Part shown: one piece after another, positions 17,284 to 26,756 of the stretch
Layout of the letters: each line of letters opens with the position of its first letter
Numbering within the stretch: the stretch's first letter is position 1
From: Corynebacterium callunae DSM 20147
GTDB lineage: Bacteria; Actinomycetota; Actinomycetes; Mycobacteriales; Mycobacteriaceae
Assembly: GCF_000344785.1 (NCBI RefSeq)
Contig: NC_020506.1
Span: forward strand, 1,054,001-1,118,000
Length of the DNA stretch: 64,000 nt
Direction: 5' to 3'
Program-made: the position numbers and the translations under genes
Notes under the pieces: generated by a model
What the model was told of the DNA's origin: nothing
The model's input: only the letters and a program-made list of their open reading frames with translations
Database searches by the model: none

Positions 17284-18327
17284 ATGCCGTTATTGTCCAG
17301 AGTTGATTATCTGCGTCTGATTTTTGGGTGGCTGGCAGTGGTGGGGCTGGGGTGGTTGCCTGCACCAACGGTGCAGCTCATTGTTGTTGTGGCGATCATC
17401 ATTTTTTGCGCCTTTGGCGTGGTCAAAATGGCTGAATCGCTAGCCCATTTACTTGGCGATCCACTTGGCTCTCTGTTGCTAAGCCTGTCCATCGTGGTCA
17501 TTGAAGTTATTTTGATTTCCGCTGTCATGCTGGGGCCTGCACACTCGGCAACGATTGCCCGTGATTCTGTGCTGGCTGTGAGCATGATTATTTTGGCTCT
17601 GGTTATGGGACTAGCGCTGCTCATCGCTGGAATCAAGTTTGGCAGCTTGAAACATAATGGAATCGGTGCACCTACCTATATGGTGATGATCTCCACGCTA
17701 ATTGTCACAAGCTTTGGAACACCTGTAGTTTTAAGCGGCCTCTCGGCGATACAAGCGATTCTAATCGCCCTTTTCACCATCGTGCTCTATGGGTTTTTCC
17801 TTTATCGCCAAACCGGTAGCCAAGCCGTAGATTTTCAAGAGCGCGGACAAGAACACCAGAAAACCGACTTTAAAGCCCGCGATGTAGTGCTGCGGGTAGT
17901 GATCTTGCTGCTCATGGCGATTCCGATTGTGTTGTTATCCCATGACATGGCTAAATCTTTGGATCAAGTACTTAGTCTTATCCAGGCACCGCCAGCCTTA
18001 GCTGGACTAATTATTGCCTGCATTGTCTTTTTGCCCGAAACCATTACTTCCTTACGTGCAGCATGGGGCGGAGAAGTCCAGCGCCTGAGCAATTTGGTGC
18101 ATGGAGCTTTGGTATCAACTTTGGGTTTAAGTATTCCCAGTGTGTTGCTTATCGGAGTGGCCACCGGACAAGAGGTGAACCTGGTCCCAGAATCGCGGGA
18201 AATACTTTTTGTCGGCGCAGCAATCGCCATCAATGCCATTGCCTTTAACGTCAAAAGAGTTACCGCAATTCATGGCGCTGCCTTGTTAATGCTCTTCGGG
18301 GTTTATCTGCTGGGAATGTTTAACTGA
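17284..18327 (+). CDS. chaA: ChaA-type Ca2+(Na+,K+)/H+ antiporter
   Basis: A 347-residue membrane protein of the CaCA superfamily with about 11 helices in two inverted halves. The two alpha-repeat-like acidic motifs are visible as VVIEVILISAVM near residue 78 and FLPETITSLRAA near residue 252. It exports cations in exchange for protons. It follows the P-loop gene by 18 bases and may be read through from that operon or have its own promoter. Confidence 0.88.
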   Translation: MPLLSRVDYLRLIFGWLAVVGLGWLPAPTVQLIVVVAIIIFCAFGVVKMAESLAHLLGDPLGSLLLSLSIVVIEVILISAVMLGPAHSATIARDSVLAVSMIILALVMGLALLIAGIKFGSLKHNGIGAPTYMVMISTLIVTSFGTPVVLSGLSAIQAILIALFTIVLYGFFLYRQTGSQAVDFQERGQEHQKTDFKARDVVLRVVILLLMAIPIVLLSHDMAKSLDQVLSLIQAPPALAGLIIACIVFLPETITSLRAAWGGEVQRLSNLVHGALVSTLGLSIPSVLLIGVATGQEVNLVPESREILFVGAAIAINAIAFNVKRVTAIHGAALLMLFGVYLLGMFN

Positions 18328-18347
18328 TTTCCCATAGGCTTGGTGCC

Positions 18348-19052
18348 ATGAGTGAACTAGAAACCCTAAATTGGCAGGACTGGGATAGCGTCCTGGTTGT
18401 TGTGGCCCACCCAGACGATGCAGAATACGGCCTTTCAGCTGCAGTAAAAGAGTGGACTGATGCGGGAATAGAGGTCTCCTATTTGCTGCTCACCCACGGA
18501 GAAGCAGGAATCCAAGGCCTTGATTCCGCTGAAACTGGACCGCTGCGCGCCGCAGAGCAGCAAACAGCCTGCGATATTGTCGGCGTTAATAACCTCACCA
18601 TCTTGGATCACCCAGATTCCATGCTGGTTTATAACCTGGAATTGCGTAAAGAAGTTGCCCGGGAAATTCGCATCCGCAAACCAAATGCCGTTGTGCTCAG
18701 CAATTTTGAGGTAGAAGCCTATGGTGGACTTAATCAAGCAGATCACCGCGTAGCTGGATTAGCAGGCATTGACGGCACCCGTGACGCCGCCAATCCGTGG
18801 GCACAGCGTGAGCTTTTGGATGAAGGCCTGCAACCTTGGATCACCAGCCTCATTATTATTACCGGCCACGATGAACCCACTCACACCATGGATCTCAATC
18901 CCGAATCAGTGGCAGCAGGTGTGGCATCTTTGGAGGCACATAAGCGTTACCTCGAAGCACTGCCACACCACCCCAAACCTGTGGAGTTTATTCCGGAGGT
19001 TCTGCGCACCGAAAACGGCTTTGCCAAAACCTTTAGAGTTTTTGGAGTCTAG
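18348..19052 (+). CDS. PIG-L/LmbE-family deacetylase
   Basis: A 234-residue zinc-dependent N-acetylglucosamine-type deacetylase fold. The metal motif AHPDDAEYG is at about residue 24, and the second metal histidine is likely in NQADHRVAG near residue 130. It is shorter than MshB and Mca and lacks features specific to the mycothiol enzymes. True MshB is elsewhere in this window (34860), so the substrate here is open. The gene follows chaA by 20 bases and is convergent with the UvrA-like gene (4-base overlap). Confidence 0.85.
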   Translation: MSELETLNWQDWDSVLVVVAHPDDAEYGLSAAVKEWTDAGIEVSYLLLTHGEAGIQGLDSAETGPLRAAEQQTACDIVGVNNLTILDHPDSMLVYNLELRKEVAREIRIRKPNAVVLSNFEVEAYGGLNQADHRVAGLAGIDGTRDAANPWAQRELLDEGLQPWITSLIIITGHDEPTHTMDLNPESVAAGVASLEAHKRYLEALPHHPKPVEFIPEVLRTENGFAKTFRVFGV

Positions 19053-21391
19053 CTCACGTATTTCTTCAGGTGACGGGCAGTAGGAGTATCCGCTTTAATT
19101 AACTCGGCTGGGGTACCTTCAAAAACAATTTGCCCGCCATCTGAACCTGCGCCAGGGCCAACATCAATAATGTGATCGGCATGGGCAAGAACCGCTAGAT
19201 GGTGTTCAATTACGATCACTGACTTGCCCGCATCAACAAGCTGATCAAAAAGCGCGAGCAAGGTTTTAATATCGGCCAAGTGGAGGCCCGTAGTGGGCTC
19301 ATCCAAAATAAAAGTGGTGGCCTTTTCAGCCATATGAGTAGCTAACTTCAAACGCTGACGCTCACCACCAGAAAGCGTACTTAAAGGCTGACCAAGGGTG
19401 ATATAACCGAGTCCGACATCAACCAACCGCTTGGCGATCTTTGCTGCAGGCAGCACTTTGGATTCTGCAGCAGAGAAAAACTCTAAAGCCTGCTCTGCAG
19501 AAAGCCCCAGAACTTGGGAAATATCCTTGCCGCCAAAGTGATAATCCAAGACGGCTTCATCAAAACGCTTGCCCTCACACACCTCACAGGGCGAAGACAC
19601 TCCCGCCATCATGCCCAAATCCACATACACCGAGCCTGCGCCCTTACAGTTGGGACAAGCACCTTCAGAATTGGGGGAGAAAAGCGCAGGTTTTACATCA
19701 TTTTCCTTGGCAAAAGCCTTGCGAATAGAATCCAGCATGCCGGTATAGGTTGCAGGATTGGATCGATTTGAACCATGAATCGAAGACTGATCAACAAAAA
19801 CCACCGACTCATCCCGCGGAATCTCCTTAATCAAAGAAGACTTACCCGAACCAGCCACCCCAGAAATGGCCGTGAGCACGCCCAATGGAATATCCACATC
19901 CACATTTCTTAAGTTGTTGCGCTGCGCATTTCGGATTTCCAACGCGCCAGAGGCACGTCGAAATGCCTCTTTTAACTGGGCGCGGTCATTAAAGTGGCGG
20001 CCCGTCACGGTGTCACTGTCTTTAAGCTTTGCGACGGATCCTTCGAAGCGAATTTCACCACCACTAGATCCCGCGCCGGGACCCAAATCAATAACATGAT
20101 CTGCAATTGCGATGGTTTCAGGCTTATGCTCCACCACCAACACGGTATTTCCCTTATCGCGCAGATCCAGCAAAAGCTTATTCATCCGCTCAATGTCATA
20201 AGGGTGCAAACCAGCAGTAGGTTCATCAAAAACATAGGTCACATCCGTTAGCGCCGAACCCAGATGCCTAATCATTTTGGTGCGCTGCGCCTCACCGCCG
20301 GAAAGTGTGCTCGCAGGACGATCAAGCTGGATATATCCCAAACCGATCTCCACAAAATTATCCAGGGTATCGCTGAGAGCTTTAAGCAAAGGGGCAATGG
20401 AGGGAGCTTCTACGGACTTAATCCAGGTAGCTAGGTCACGTACCTCCATGGCACAGAGCTCTGCAATATTTTTGCCATTAATCTTGGAATCCAAAGCATG
20501 GGGCGCCAAACGAGTGCCACCACAGGCAGGGCAGGGGATAAAAGCTACTGCTCGGTCCACAAATGCGCGGATATGCTTTTGCATTCCTTCGCGATCCTTG
20601 CTGAGCATGGACTTTTGGATGCGTGGAATAAGGCCCTCATAGGTCATATTGATGCCAGCAATTTTGAGCTTGGTGGGCTCCAAATAAAGGAAATTATGGC
20701 GTTCTTCATCGCTGAGATCTTTGATGGGTTTATCAGGATCAAAGAGACCAGACTCTGAATACATTCGATAACTCCACCCGCCTTGCGTGTATCCCGGAAT
20801 GGTTAGCGCACCTTCGTTGAGCGAGAGGTTTTCGTCGAAAAGCTCCTTAAGGTCAATGTCTGAGGCCCTGCCCATGCCCTCGCACTCGGGGCACATGCCA
20901 CCGGTGCGCTTAAAGGTGGCTTTTTCCTTTTTGGTTTTGCCACCTTTTTCTACGGTGATTGCGCCGGCCGCTGAAACTGAAGGCACATTGAAGGAATATG
21001 CGCCCGTGCCACCCGCATTGGGTTCAGCGATTCGAGAGAATAAAATGCGCAACATCGCAGTGGCATCAGTAGCAGTTCCTACCGTGGAGCGCGGATTGGC
21101 TCCCATTTGCTCCTGATCCACAATAATTGCCGTGGTGATTCCCTCTAGATGATCCACATCGGGCCGTGCCATCGACGGCATAAAGCCCTGCACAAAGGTG
21201 CTATAGGTTTCATTAATAAGGCGACGAGATTCAGCAGCAATAGTGCCAAAAACCAGCGAGGATTTACCCGAGCCGGACACTCCCGTAAAAACCGTCAGGC
21301 GGCGTTTCGGAATCTCAACAGAGACATTTTTCAAGTTGTTTTCATGAGCACCGTGGACGCGAATCCAATCATGGGAATCAGCTTTTTGCAT
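19049..21391 (-). CDS. UvrA-like (UvrA2-type) ABC ATPase
   Basis: A 780-residue double ABC ATPase. Walker A motifs are TGVSGSGKSS and SGVAGSGKSS; signatures are STLSGGEAQRT and STLSGGERQRL. Zinc-finger-like CxxC pairs are CPECEGMG, CPACGGTR, CPNCKGAG and CEVCEGKRF. True UvrA is about 950 residues; the shorter length and missing UvrB-interaction region fit the UvrA2/DrrC group linked to drug tolerance rather than excision repair. The ATG at 21391 has AGGA 8 bases upstream; an alternative GTG at 21427 adds 12 residues with a poorer ribosome site. Confidence 0.88.
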   Translation of the reverse strand: MQKADSHDWIRVHGAHENNLKNVSVEIPKRRLTVFTGVSGSGKSSLVFGTIAAESRRLINETYSTFVQGFMPSMARPDVDHLEGITTAIIVDQEQMGANPRSTVGTATDATAMLRILFSRIAEPNAGGTGAYSFNVPSVSAAGAITVEKGGKTKKEKATFKRTGGMCPECEGMGRASDIDLKELFDENLSLNEGALTIPGYTQGGWSYRMYSESGLFDPDKPIKDLSDEERHNFLYLEPTKLKIAGINMTYEGLIPRIQKSMLSKDREGMQKHIRAFVDRAVAFIPCPACGGTRLAPHALDSKINGKNIAELCAMEVRDLATWIKSVEAPSIAPLLKALSDTLDNFVEIGLGYIQLDRPASTLSGGEAQRTKMIRHLGSALTDVTYVFDEPTAGLHPYDIERMNKLLLDLRDKGNTVLVVEHKPETIAIADHVIDLGPGAGSSGGEIRFEGSVAKLKDSDTVTGRHFNDRAQLKEAFRRASGALEIRNAQRNNLRNVDVDIPLGVLTAISGVAGSGKSSLIKEIPRDESVVFVDQSSIHGSNRSNPATYTGMLDSIRKAFAKENDVKPALFSPNSEGACPNCKGAGSVYVDLGMMAGVSSPCEVCEGKRFDEAVLDYHFGGKDISQVLGLSAEQALEFFSAAESKVLPAAKIAKRLVDVGLGYITLGQPLSTLSGGERQRLKLATHMAEKATTFILDEPTTGLHLADIKTLLALFDQLVDAGKSVIVIEHHLAVLAHADHIIDVGPGAGSDGGQIVFEGTPAELIKADTPTARHLKKYVS

Positions 21392-21543
21392 AGGGTCAAT
21401 CCTATCTTTTAGAAAGGTTTTCGACACTGCACTTTCAGCGGTGACCTCTTAAATTCGCCGTGCCTGAGCTGAAAAGCCCGGTACTCCCAGGATATGACGG
21501 TGGTGCTGGCAGAGGGAGTAGTTTTCTGCTTAGGATGGTGGTC

Positions 21544-22041
21544 ATGGCTACAACTCATTTTCAAGGTACTGAAACCCCAACTTCCGGCGAACTTCCTGCA
21601 GTCGGCGCAAAGCTAGCAGATTTCTCCCTCGTCACCACCGATCTCTCTGAGACCTCTCTTGAAGAGTACAAGGGTCGTCGTGTTGTCCTGAACATTTTCC
21701 CATCTGTTGATACTGGCGTTTGTGCAGCATCTGTTCGCAAATTTAATGAAGAAGCAGCACAGCTGGAAAACACCACCGTGCTGTGTATCTCCAAGGACCT
21801 GCCATTCGCATTGGGCCGTTTCTGCTCCGCAGAAGGCATTAAGAATGTCACCGCAGCATCTGCCTTCCGCTCCAGCTTTGGTGAGGATAATGGCCTGATC
21901 CTAGAAGGCTCCCCACTAAAGGGTCTGCTGGCTCGCAGCGTTGTTGTTCTTGATGAAAACGGTGAGGTTATCTACAGCCAGCTCGTTGATGAAATCACCA
22001 CTGAGCCTGATTACGAAGCTGCAATTGCAGCTTTGAACTAA
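21544..22041 (+). CDS. tpx: Thiol peroxidase (Tpx, atypical 2-Cys peroxiredoxin)
   Basis: Reduces hydrogen peroxide and alkyl hydroperoxides using thioredoxin or mycothiol-linked reductants. From the ATG at 21544 it is 165 residues, the standard Tpx length. The peroxidatic cysteine is C60 in [10 protein letters not shown] and the resolving cysteine is C94 in [10 protein letters not shown] longer frame from 21460 exists, but those 28 residues are not part of the family. It is followed by a strong terminator. Confidence 0.95.
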   Translation: MATTHFQGTETPTSGELPAVGAKLADFSLVTTDLSETSLEEYKGRRVVLNIFPSVDTGVCAASVRKFNEEAAQLENTTVLCISKDLPFALGRFCSAEGIKNVTAASAFRSSFGEDNGLILEGSPLKGLLARSVVVLDENGEVIYSQLVDEITTEPDYEAAIAALN

Positions 22042-22052
22042 ATTCTCCTGAC

Positions 22053-22103
22053 AAACCACAAGGGCGAGATTGCAACTAGTGCAATCTCGCCCTTGTGGTT
22101 TTC
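22053..22103 (+). terminator. Long terminator hairpin between tpx and the convergent membrane gene
   Basis: A stem of about 20 bases (AACCACAAGGGCGAGATTGC and complement) with the loop around ACTAG is followed by TTTT. Its symmetry lets it serve the convergent gene ending at 22107 as well, although that gene would end within the stem's flank. Confidence 0.85.
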
Positions 22104-22106
22104 CAT

Positions 22107-23915
22107 TTAAGGAGTGGGCTCTGTTGCCTCAGCGGTAGCCACCTCTGAAGTATCTGCTGTTGAAGTATCCTCCGCAGCGAGTTCTGAAGGTTTAACTTCA
22201 GTTGTCGCCACTGGTTCAGAAGGCTCGGTTGTAGCTACCGGCTCTGAAGGCTCCGAAGTAGTGGGTACTTCGGGGAGGTCCGTCGTGGGTTCAGAATCAT
22301 CATCAGGTTCATCAACTACCGGGGGATCTGACTCCGTGCGGATGCGAGTGGCATCGGGCAAATCTAAAGTAATCGGCGCGCCTGGCAGAATATCTTCCGG
22401 ATTTGGTGCATTTGTCACTGCAGTGGATTCCGCAGCCCGCTGATCTGCTTCGCCAGCTTGGTCGAGCGCAATGGAATGAGGCTCAGTACCAAGTGCCATC
22501 AGTGGTGAATCGATTATGGAAATCTCTGAGCGGGCGTTTTCCGTGGCATCTTGGCGTGTAGAATTCGCCTGGGATTCGCTTCCCGCAAGTTCTGAACCTG
22601 CGATAATGAGCGTGCCATGCTCATCGAGGGGTCGGTTGTCAGAGCCACCAAATAAGCCACCCGATTGGCTTGGCTCTGTGGTGATTGGCGGGGAAGCAAT
22701 CAGTATTTCGAAGGGAATACTGGAGAGGGTGGTTAAATCTGCATTTTTAAAGCTGCTTACAGACTCTGAGGAATCAACAAAAAGCCCAATATTGGCAAAA
22801 ACCACTGATGGAATAGTAATTCCTAGTGCCAAGGGAGCAATAAAATCCCAGTATCTTGGTGCAAGCTTGAACTCGGAATCAGCACTACGGCGGTAGAGCA
22901 CCCATGCGGAGATAACTACGCCAACAAGGCCTATGCCCAAGAAGCCAACCGCACCGCGGGGGCTAAAACTGCTGAGGTGAATTCCCAAAATAATACTGAG
23001 CAGACCTAAGAAAAGCGCGAGAAAAGGCGTAACCCTACAGACCCGAGGAAACTTCAGGGAGGAATAAGAAGGTACTGGTGGATGATCTTCCACGGTGTTG
23101 CTTAAAGCGGATAGCCCAATGCGATATTCACGGGGATTCTGTGCATAAGGTACCAGCGCTGGGATGGGTTTTACTTGTAGCTGACAAGAGTCCCATTCTT
23201 GAATTGGTAGGGCATCGATGGCAAAAGTGATGGCATCAGATTCAGCTTCACGATCAATAAAGGCACGTACCATGGGTAGGACCTTGTGATCGCGGCTAAA
23301 ACTCAATGTATCAAGCAGCGCAATGGCGGAATCCACATCCAAGATTCCACATTCTTCCCGATCGAGGAAGACATAAACCAAGCCTTCAACGGTGCGTAAC
23401 TCACAGAGCACGGTTGCTTGGGCGGAGTATTTCTTAAAAGGGGAGAGCTTGGTGGGTTCCACAGACCAAGTCCGGCCGCTGGGCAGTAGAGTCCAGTCCT
23501 TTAGAGGTACGGAGTTAGCTACAAAAGAACGCTCCGGATCACCTATTTCAATGTGCGCCAAATAGGATTCACCAAGAGTAATACGCAGTGCGCAGCTGAC
23601 TAGGCAGCCGGAAGCAAAAACCCGAGAAATTTGTGAATCCTGAATAAGCTCAGGATTGCGGAGAGTGCCAATTTCCTCTCCACAGACATAGACCTTGAAA
23701 GAAGAGCCACCATCCGCCGGCACTAGAACCGCAGTTACAGAACAATTTTGCTTGTTTGCAGCTGCGAATTTTTCGAGACGTTCGCGTTGAATATTTTCTA
23801 CCGGGATGGTGTGAATGATTTCTCCAGATCGTGGAATTGCCAGCGGAAATACTGGAGGGTGGTCATGAGAATTTGGGGTTGGGGACGTGGTGGACTGGGT
23901 AATTGTCTCAGTCAT
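22107..23915 (-). CDS. Large membrane protein with Pro/Thr/Ser/Glu-rich C-terminal tail; function unknown
   Basis: I do not recognise a family. From the second of two adjacent ATG codons (better spaced from GGAGG) it is 602 residues. Residues 1 to about 285 look soluble, with a paired beta-rich pattern. About 290-345 contain two helices and about 365-390 a third. The remaining 200 residues are low complexity (Pro, Thr, Ser, Glu) with two 9-residue tandem repeats (SEPVATTEP). Three helices would put the N-terminus inside and the tail outside the membrane, where such tails are often O-mannosylated in this group. It is a lone gene, convergent with tpx. Confidence 0.75.
   Translation of the reverse strand: MTETITQSTTSPTPNSHDHPPVFPLAIPRSGEIIHTIPVENIQRERLEKFAAANKQNCSVTAVLVPADGGSSFKVYVCGEEIGTLRNPELIQDSQISRVFASGCLVSCALRITLGESYLAHIEIGDPERSFVANSVPLKDWTLLPSGRTWSVEPTKLSPFKKYSAQATVLCELRTVEGLVYVFLDREECGILDVDSAIALLDTLSFSRDHKVLPMVRAFIDREAESDAITFAIDALPIQEWDSCQLQVKPIPALVPYAQNPREYRIGLSALSNTVEDHPPVPSYSSLKFPRVCRVTPFLALFLGLLSIILGIHLSSFSPRGAVGFLGIGLVGVVISAWVLYRRSADSEFKLAPRYWDFIAPLALGITIPSVVFANIGLFVDSSESVSSFKNADLTTLSSIPFEILIASPPITTEPSQSGGLFGGSDNRPLDEHGTLIIAGSELAGSESQANSTRQDATENARSEISIIDSPLMALGTEPHSIALDQAGEADQRAAESTAVTNAPNPEDILPGAPITLDLPDATRIRTESDPPVVDEPDDDSEPTTDLPEVPTTSEPSEPVATTEPSEPVATTEVKPSELAAEDTSTADTSEVATAEATEPTP
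22198..22251. repeat. Two tandem 27-bp units within the C-terminal tail
   Basis: TCAGTTGTCGCCACTGG... (22198-22224) and TCGGTTGTAGCTACCGG... (22225-22251) are diverged copies of one 27-bp unit, each ending TCTGAAGGC or TCAGAAGGC. They encode two 9-residue repeats and are a likely site of length variation between strains. Confidence 0.75.
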
Positions 23916-24051
23916 CATCCCTCCAAACTCTTCATGCCGAAATAGTAGACGCGATGGTGCAGCTTCCGAGATGATAGCAGGGAGCTTAACGCTTAAAGAA
24001 ATTGTACCTTTTTATGCGTCTACCTGGGCATTTCTGAGAAAATTAAGGGAA

Positions 24052-25005
24052 TTATTGGGTTGCTTCAGACTTCTTAGGGATCAATGCCTTTACCAAGAAA
24101 ATTACTGCAACGATAATTGAACCCCAGATCAGGCCAAATACGAAGGAGCCGACAGTATTACCAAACCAGCCAAGTACGCTGCCGCCGAGGTGATGTGCCC
24201 ACTCTTCAAGACCGTGAACCAAGTGGTAGGGAAGTTCCCAACCAAGTTCTTCAGTGCCAACAACCATGATGTGTCCACCGACCCACAGCATGGCAAAGAT
24301 GCCAACCACAGAAATTACCTGCAAAATAATTGGCATTGCCTTAACCAATCCACGGCCAAATGCCTTGGCACCTGAGGAATCACGCTTACTAAGCGCAAGT
24401 CCCATATCGTCCATCTTGACCAGGAAGCCAACAACTCCATAAACCAAAGCGGTAATGCCTACGCCAACAATAAAGAGCACTGCTGCCTGCATCCAGACAC
24501 TTTGGTGGGCAATTTCATTTAGTGAAATAACCATGATTTCCGCTGACAAAATGAGGTCAGTAGTGATCGCACCTTTGACAAGTTGGTCTTCCGATTGTGG
24601 ACTTTCTTGGGACTTTGGCTTAGTGGAGTGCTCTTCATGAGTAATTCGGTGCTGTACTGAGTGCAGAATCTTCTCAGCACCTTCAAAACATAAATAGGAA
24701 CCGCCCAACATAAGAATGGGGGTAAGTGCCCAAGGTGCAAAAGCCGAAAGCAATAGTGCGATGGGCAAAATAATGATGATCTTATTAACCAATGAGCCCT
24801 TGGCAATGCGCCAAATCATGGGAAGTTCCCGTGAAGGATTAACTCCATGCACATATTGTGGGGTGACCGCAGCGTCATCAACAACTACGCCCGCTGCTTT
24901 CACGCTGGTCTTGCCGGCCATTGCAGTGACGTCGTCGATGCTGGCTGCGGCGGCGCGTGTGATGGCCGCTACGTCGTCTAAGAGTGCTGCTAATCCACCA
25001 GCCAT
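24052..25005 (-). CDS. DUF808 family membrane protein
   Basis: A 317-residue protein matching the DUF808 pattern. The soluble N-terminus MAGGLAALLDDVAAITRAAA leads through a segment rich in small residues into several hydrophobic helices (about six) with conserved YLCFEGAEK near residue 120. The family is widespread and uncharacterised; a transport role is only assumed. It is monocistronic, divergent from the panE-like gene with a 57-bp spacer. Confidence 0.85.
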   Translation of the reverse strand: MAGGLAALLDDVAAITRAAAASIDDVTAMAGKTSVKAAGVVVDDAAVTPQYVHGVNPSRELPMIWRIAKGSLVNKIIIILPIALLLSAFAPWALTPILMLGGSYLCFEGAEKILHSVQHRITHEEHSTKPKSQESPQSEDQLVKGAITTDLILSAEIMVISLNEIAHQSVWMQAAVLFIVGVGITALVYGVVGFLVKMDDMGLALSKRDSSGAKAFGRGLVKAMPIILQVISVVGIFAMLWVGGHIMVVGTEELGWELPYHLVHGLEEWAHHLGGSVLGWFGNTVGSFVFGLIWGSIIVAVIFLVKALIPKKSEATQ

Positions 25006-25062
25006 TATGACTCCTTATTAATTGGGGGTAATGCGTTCATATGATACTAGTGCTGGGGCATT

Positions 25063-25974
25063 ATGGCAGACATGAAGATTGCGATTATTGGTGCAGGTGC
25101 AGTGGGCGGATACTTTGGAGCCCGTCTAAAAGAGGCTGGAAAAGATGTCACTTTGGTAGCGCGGGGTGAAACTCTAGAACGACTGCGTAGCAGTGGGGTA
25201 GCTATTCAGGATCCAGCAGGCAGCAGAATTGTACAGGTTCCCGTTGTGGCGAACGTGCAAGAGCTGGAGGAGGTCGATGTGGTGTTGGTGGCAACCAAAG
25301 CCTTAGCCAATAGTTCAACTGCGAAGGAATTATTGGCGGATATTTCACCACAGGCAATAATCGCTACTACTCAAAATGCTGTGGAAGCACCAATGCAAGC
25401 TGCCTCAGTTGTGGGCGAACAACGGGTATGGCCCGGGGTCGTGCGCGGGTTCTTTGTGCACACCGGACCCGCGCAGGTTGAGTTTCGGGGCGGACCAATT
25501 TCTTTTACCTTCAAAGACGATGGTCCAAAAGCTCAGGAATTTGCGCAGATTTTGCAAGATGCAGGAATTGATGGAGTGGCTCATCCCAATATTTGGGTCG
25601 ATATTTGGGAAAAGGCGATGTTTGTGACGGCATTCGGGGGCTTGGGGGCCTTCGTCGAAAAGCCTTTAGGGGTGTTGCGCACGCACTTCCGGACCTCTTT
25701 GGAGGCGCTGATGGAAGAGATTTACCAGGTGGCGCAGGCATCCGGCGTTGAGATGCCAAGCGATTCTGTGGCGCGGACCATGGACTTTGCCGATCACATG
25801 CCATCGCAATCTACAAGTTCAATGCAAAGAGACTTATTGGAAGGTCGCGCCAGTGAACTGGATGCGCAGCTGGGAGCAATCTGTCGAGCAGGTGAGAAGT
25901 TTCATATAAAAACTCCTTTTCATGATCTACTTTATGCAGGTCTAGCGCTTAAAACAGAGAATATTGCGCCATAA
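25063..25974 (+). CDS. 2-dehydropantoate 2-reductase family protein (PanE/ApbA)
   Basis: A 303-residue NADPH-dependent ketopantoate reductase-like enzyme. The Rossmann motif GAGAVGGYFGARL is at residues 10-22. The catalytic lysine is likely K in ATKALANSS or IWEKAMFVTAF (about residue 188), with ..ELDAQLGAI near residue 267. ApbA/PanE enzymes reduce 2-dehydropantoate in pantothenate synthesis. In C. glutamicum IlvC can do this too, and several PanE paralogues exist, so the true substrate may differ. It starts a cluster with the DUF2218 and Nudix genes. Confidence 0.85.
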   Translation: MADMKIAIIGAGAVGGYFGARLKEAGKDVTLVARGETLERLRSSGVAIQDPAGSRIVQVPVVANVQELEEVDVVLVATKALANSSTAKELLADISPQAIIATTQNAVEAPMQAASVVGEQRVWPGVVRGFFVHTGPAQVEFRGGPISFTFKDDGPKAQEFAQILQDAGIDGVAHPNIWVDIWEKAMFVTAFGGLGAFVEKPLGVLRTHFRTSLEALMEEIYQVAQASGVEMPSDSVARTMDFADHMPSQSTSSMQRDLLEGRASELDAQLGAICRAGEKFHIKTPFHDLLYAGLALKTENIAP

Positions 25975-25990
25975 GGATACAATATTACTT

Positions 25991-26371
25991 ATGATCGTTT
26001 CTTCTACGGCCCGTGTCAGTCTTGATCGTCCTGGGCGATATGCAAAGCAATTGACCAGCCATTTGGGAGAGAAACTCACTACCACCTGGGATAGTGAAGC
26101 AAGTCGTGGCTCCATTGTCCTTAAAGGTCACGGGGCTGATTCTGAGGATCAGGCCCTAGCTTTTGATGGTGCCGCTTCCTGTGACCTCGTTGCTGGTGAT
26201 GGTGTGTTGTTATTGCACATTGAAGCGCCGGAAGATTTGGTGGAGCGCTTTGAAAGCGTGATTGGCCGCCACCTAGTTGGGTTCGGTCGGCGCATTGACA
26301 TGCGCATTGCTTTTCGACGCGGCGACGGTAGTCAGGGGTTAGTGTTTGAGTCCGAGCATGTCGCAGACTAA
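25991..26371 (+). CDS. DUF2218 family protein
   Basis: A small 126-residue soluble protein with the DUF2218 layout: an N-terminal RPGRYAKQLTSHLGEK segment, a central beta region, and LIHIEAPEDLVERFESVIGRHLVGFG-like helix (here LLHIEAPEDL). No function is known. In actinobacteria these are often found near siderophore or iron genes, but none lie here. The ATG at 25991 has AAGGAT about 10 bases upstream. Its end overlaps the next gene by 14 bases. Confidence 0.82.
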   Translation: MIVSSTARVSLDRPGRYAKQLTSHLGEKLTTTWDSEASRGSIVLKGHGADSEDQALAFDGAASCDLVAGDGVLLLHIEAPEDLVERFESVIGRHLVGFGRRIDMRIAFRRGDGSQGLVFESEHVAD

Positions 26372-26756
26372 AGATATCCGCATTGCTGCGGTAATTTTCC
26401 ATAATGTAAAGGGCGAAATCTTAAGCGTTCGCAAGGCTGGCACTAGCTCATTTATGATGCCTGGTGGAAAACTGGAAGGTGAGGAATCACCGCTGGCTGC
26501 AGCCATACGTGAAATTGCCGAGGAGCTTCACCTTGAGTTAGCCGAAAGTGAATTGGAACATCTGGGTCGCTTTGCTGCACCTGCTGCCAATGAAGTTGGT
26601 TTTAACGTGGATTGTGATGTGTTTGTGTGCAGTACAGCCCTAACTGAACTTCCCGAAGTTTATGAAGAAATCGCTGAAGCTCGCTTTTTTCCTGCGCATT
26701 CCCAGTCCGCTGAGCTCGCACCATTGAGCAGAGACGTTGTATTTCCCCAGCTTTAG
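26358..26756 (+). CDS. Nudix hydrolase
   Basis: A 132-residue single-domain enzyme. The Nudix box GKLEGEESPLAAAIREIAEE keeps the full GX5EX7REUXEE core, so it should hydrolyse a nucleoside diphosphate derivative. The specific substrate cannot be read. The ATG at 26358 lies within the end of the DUF2218 gene; a TTG at 26346 is an alternative. It is convergent with the DUF3592-like gene (4-base overlap). Confidence 0.88.
   Translation: MSQTKDIRIAAVIFHNVKGEILSVRKAGTSSFMMPGGKLEGEESPLAAAIREIAEELHLELAESELEHLGRFAAPAANEVGFNVDCDVFVCSTALTELPEVYEEIAEARFFPAHSQSAELAPLSRDVVFPQL

Noticed and set aside
23919..24051. Possible small gene in the 130-bp gap after the large membrane protein's start
   Set aside because: The frames are short and lack a ribosome site and conserved pattern.
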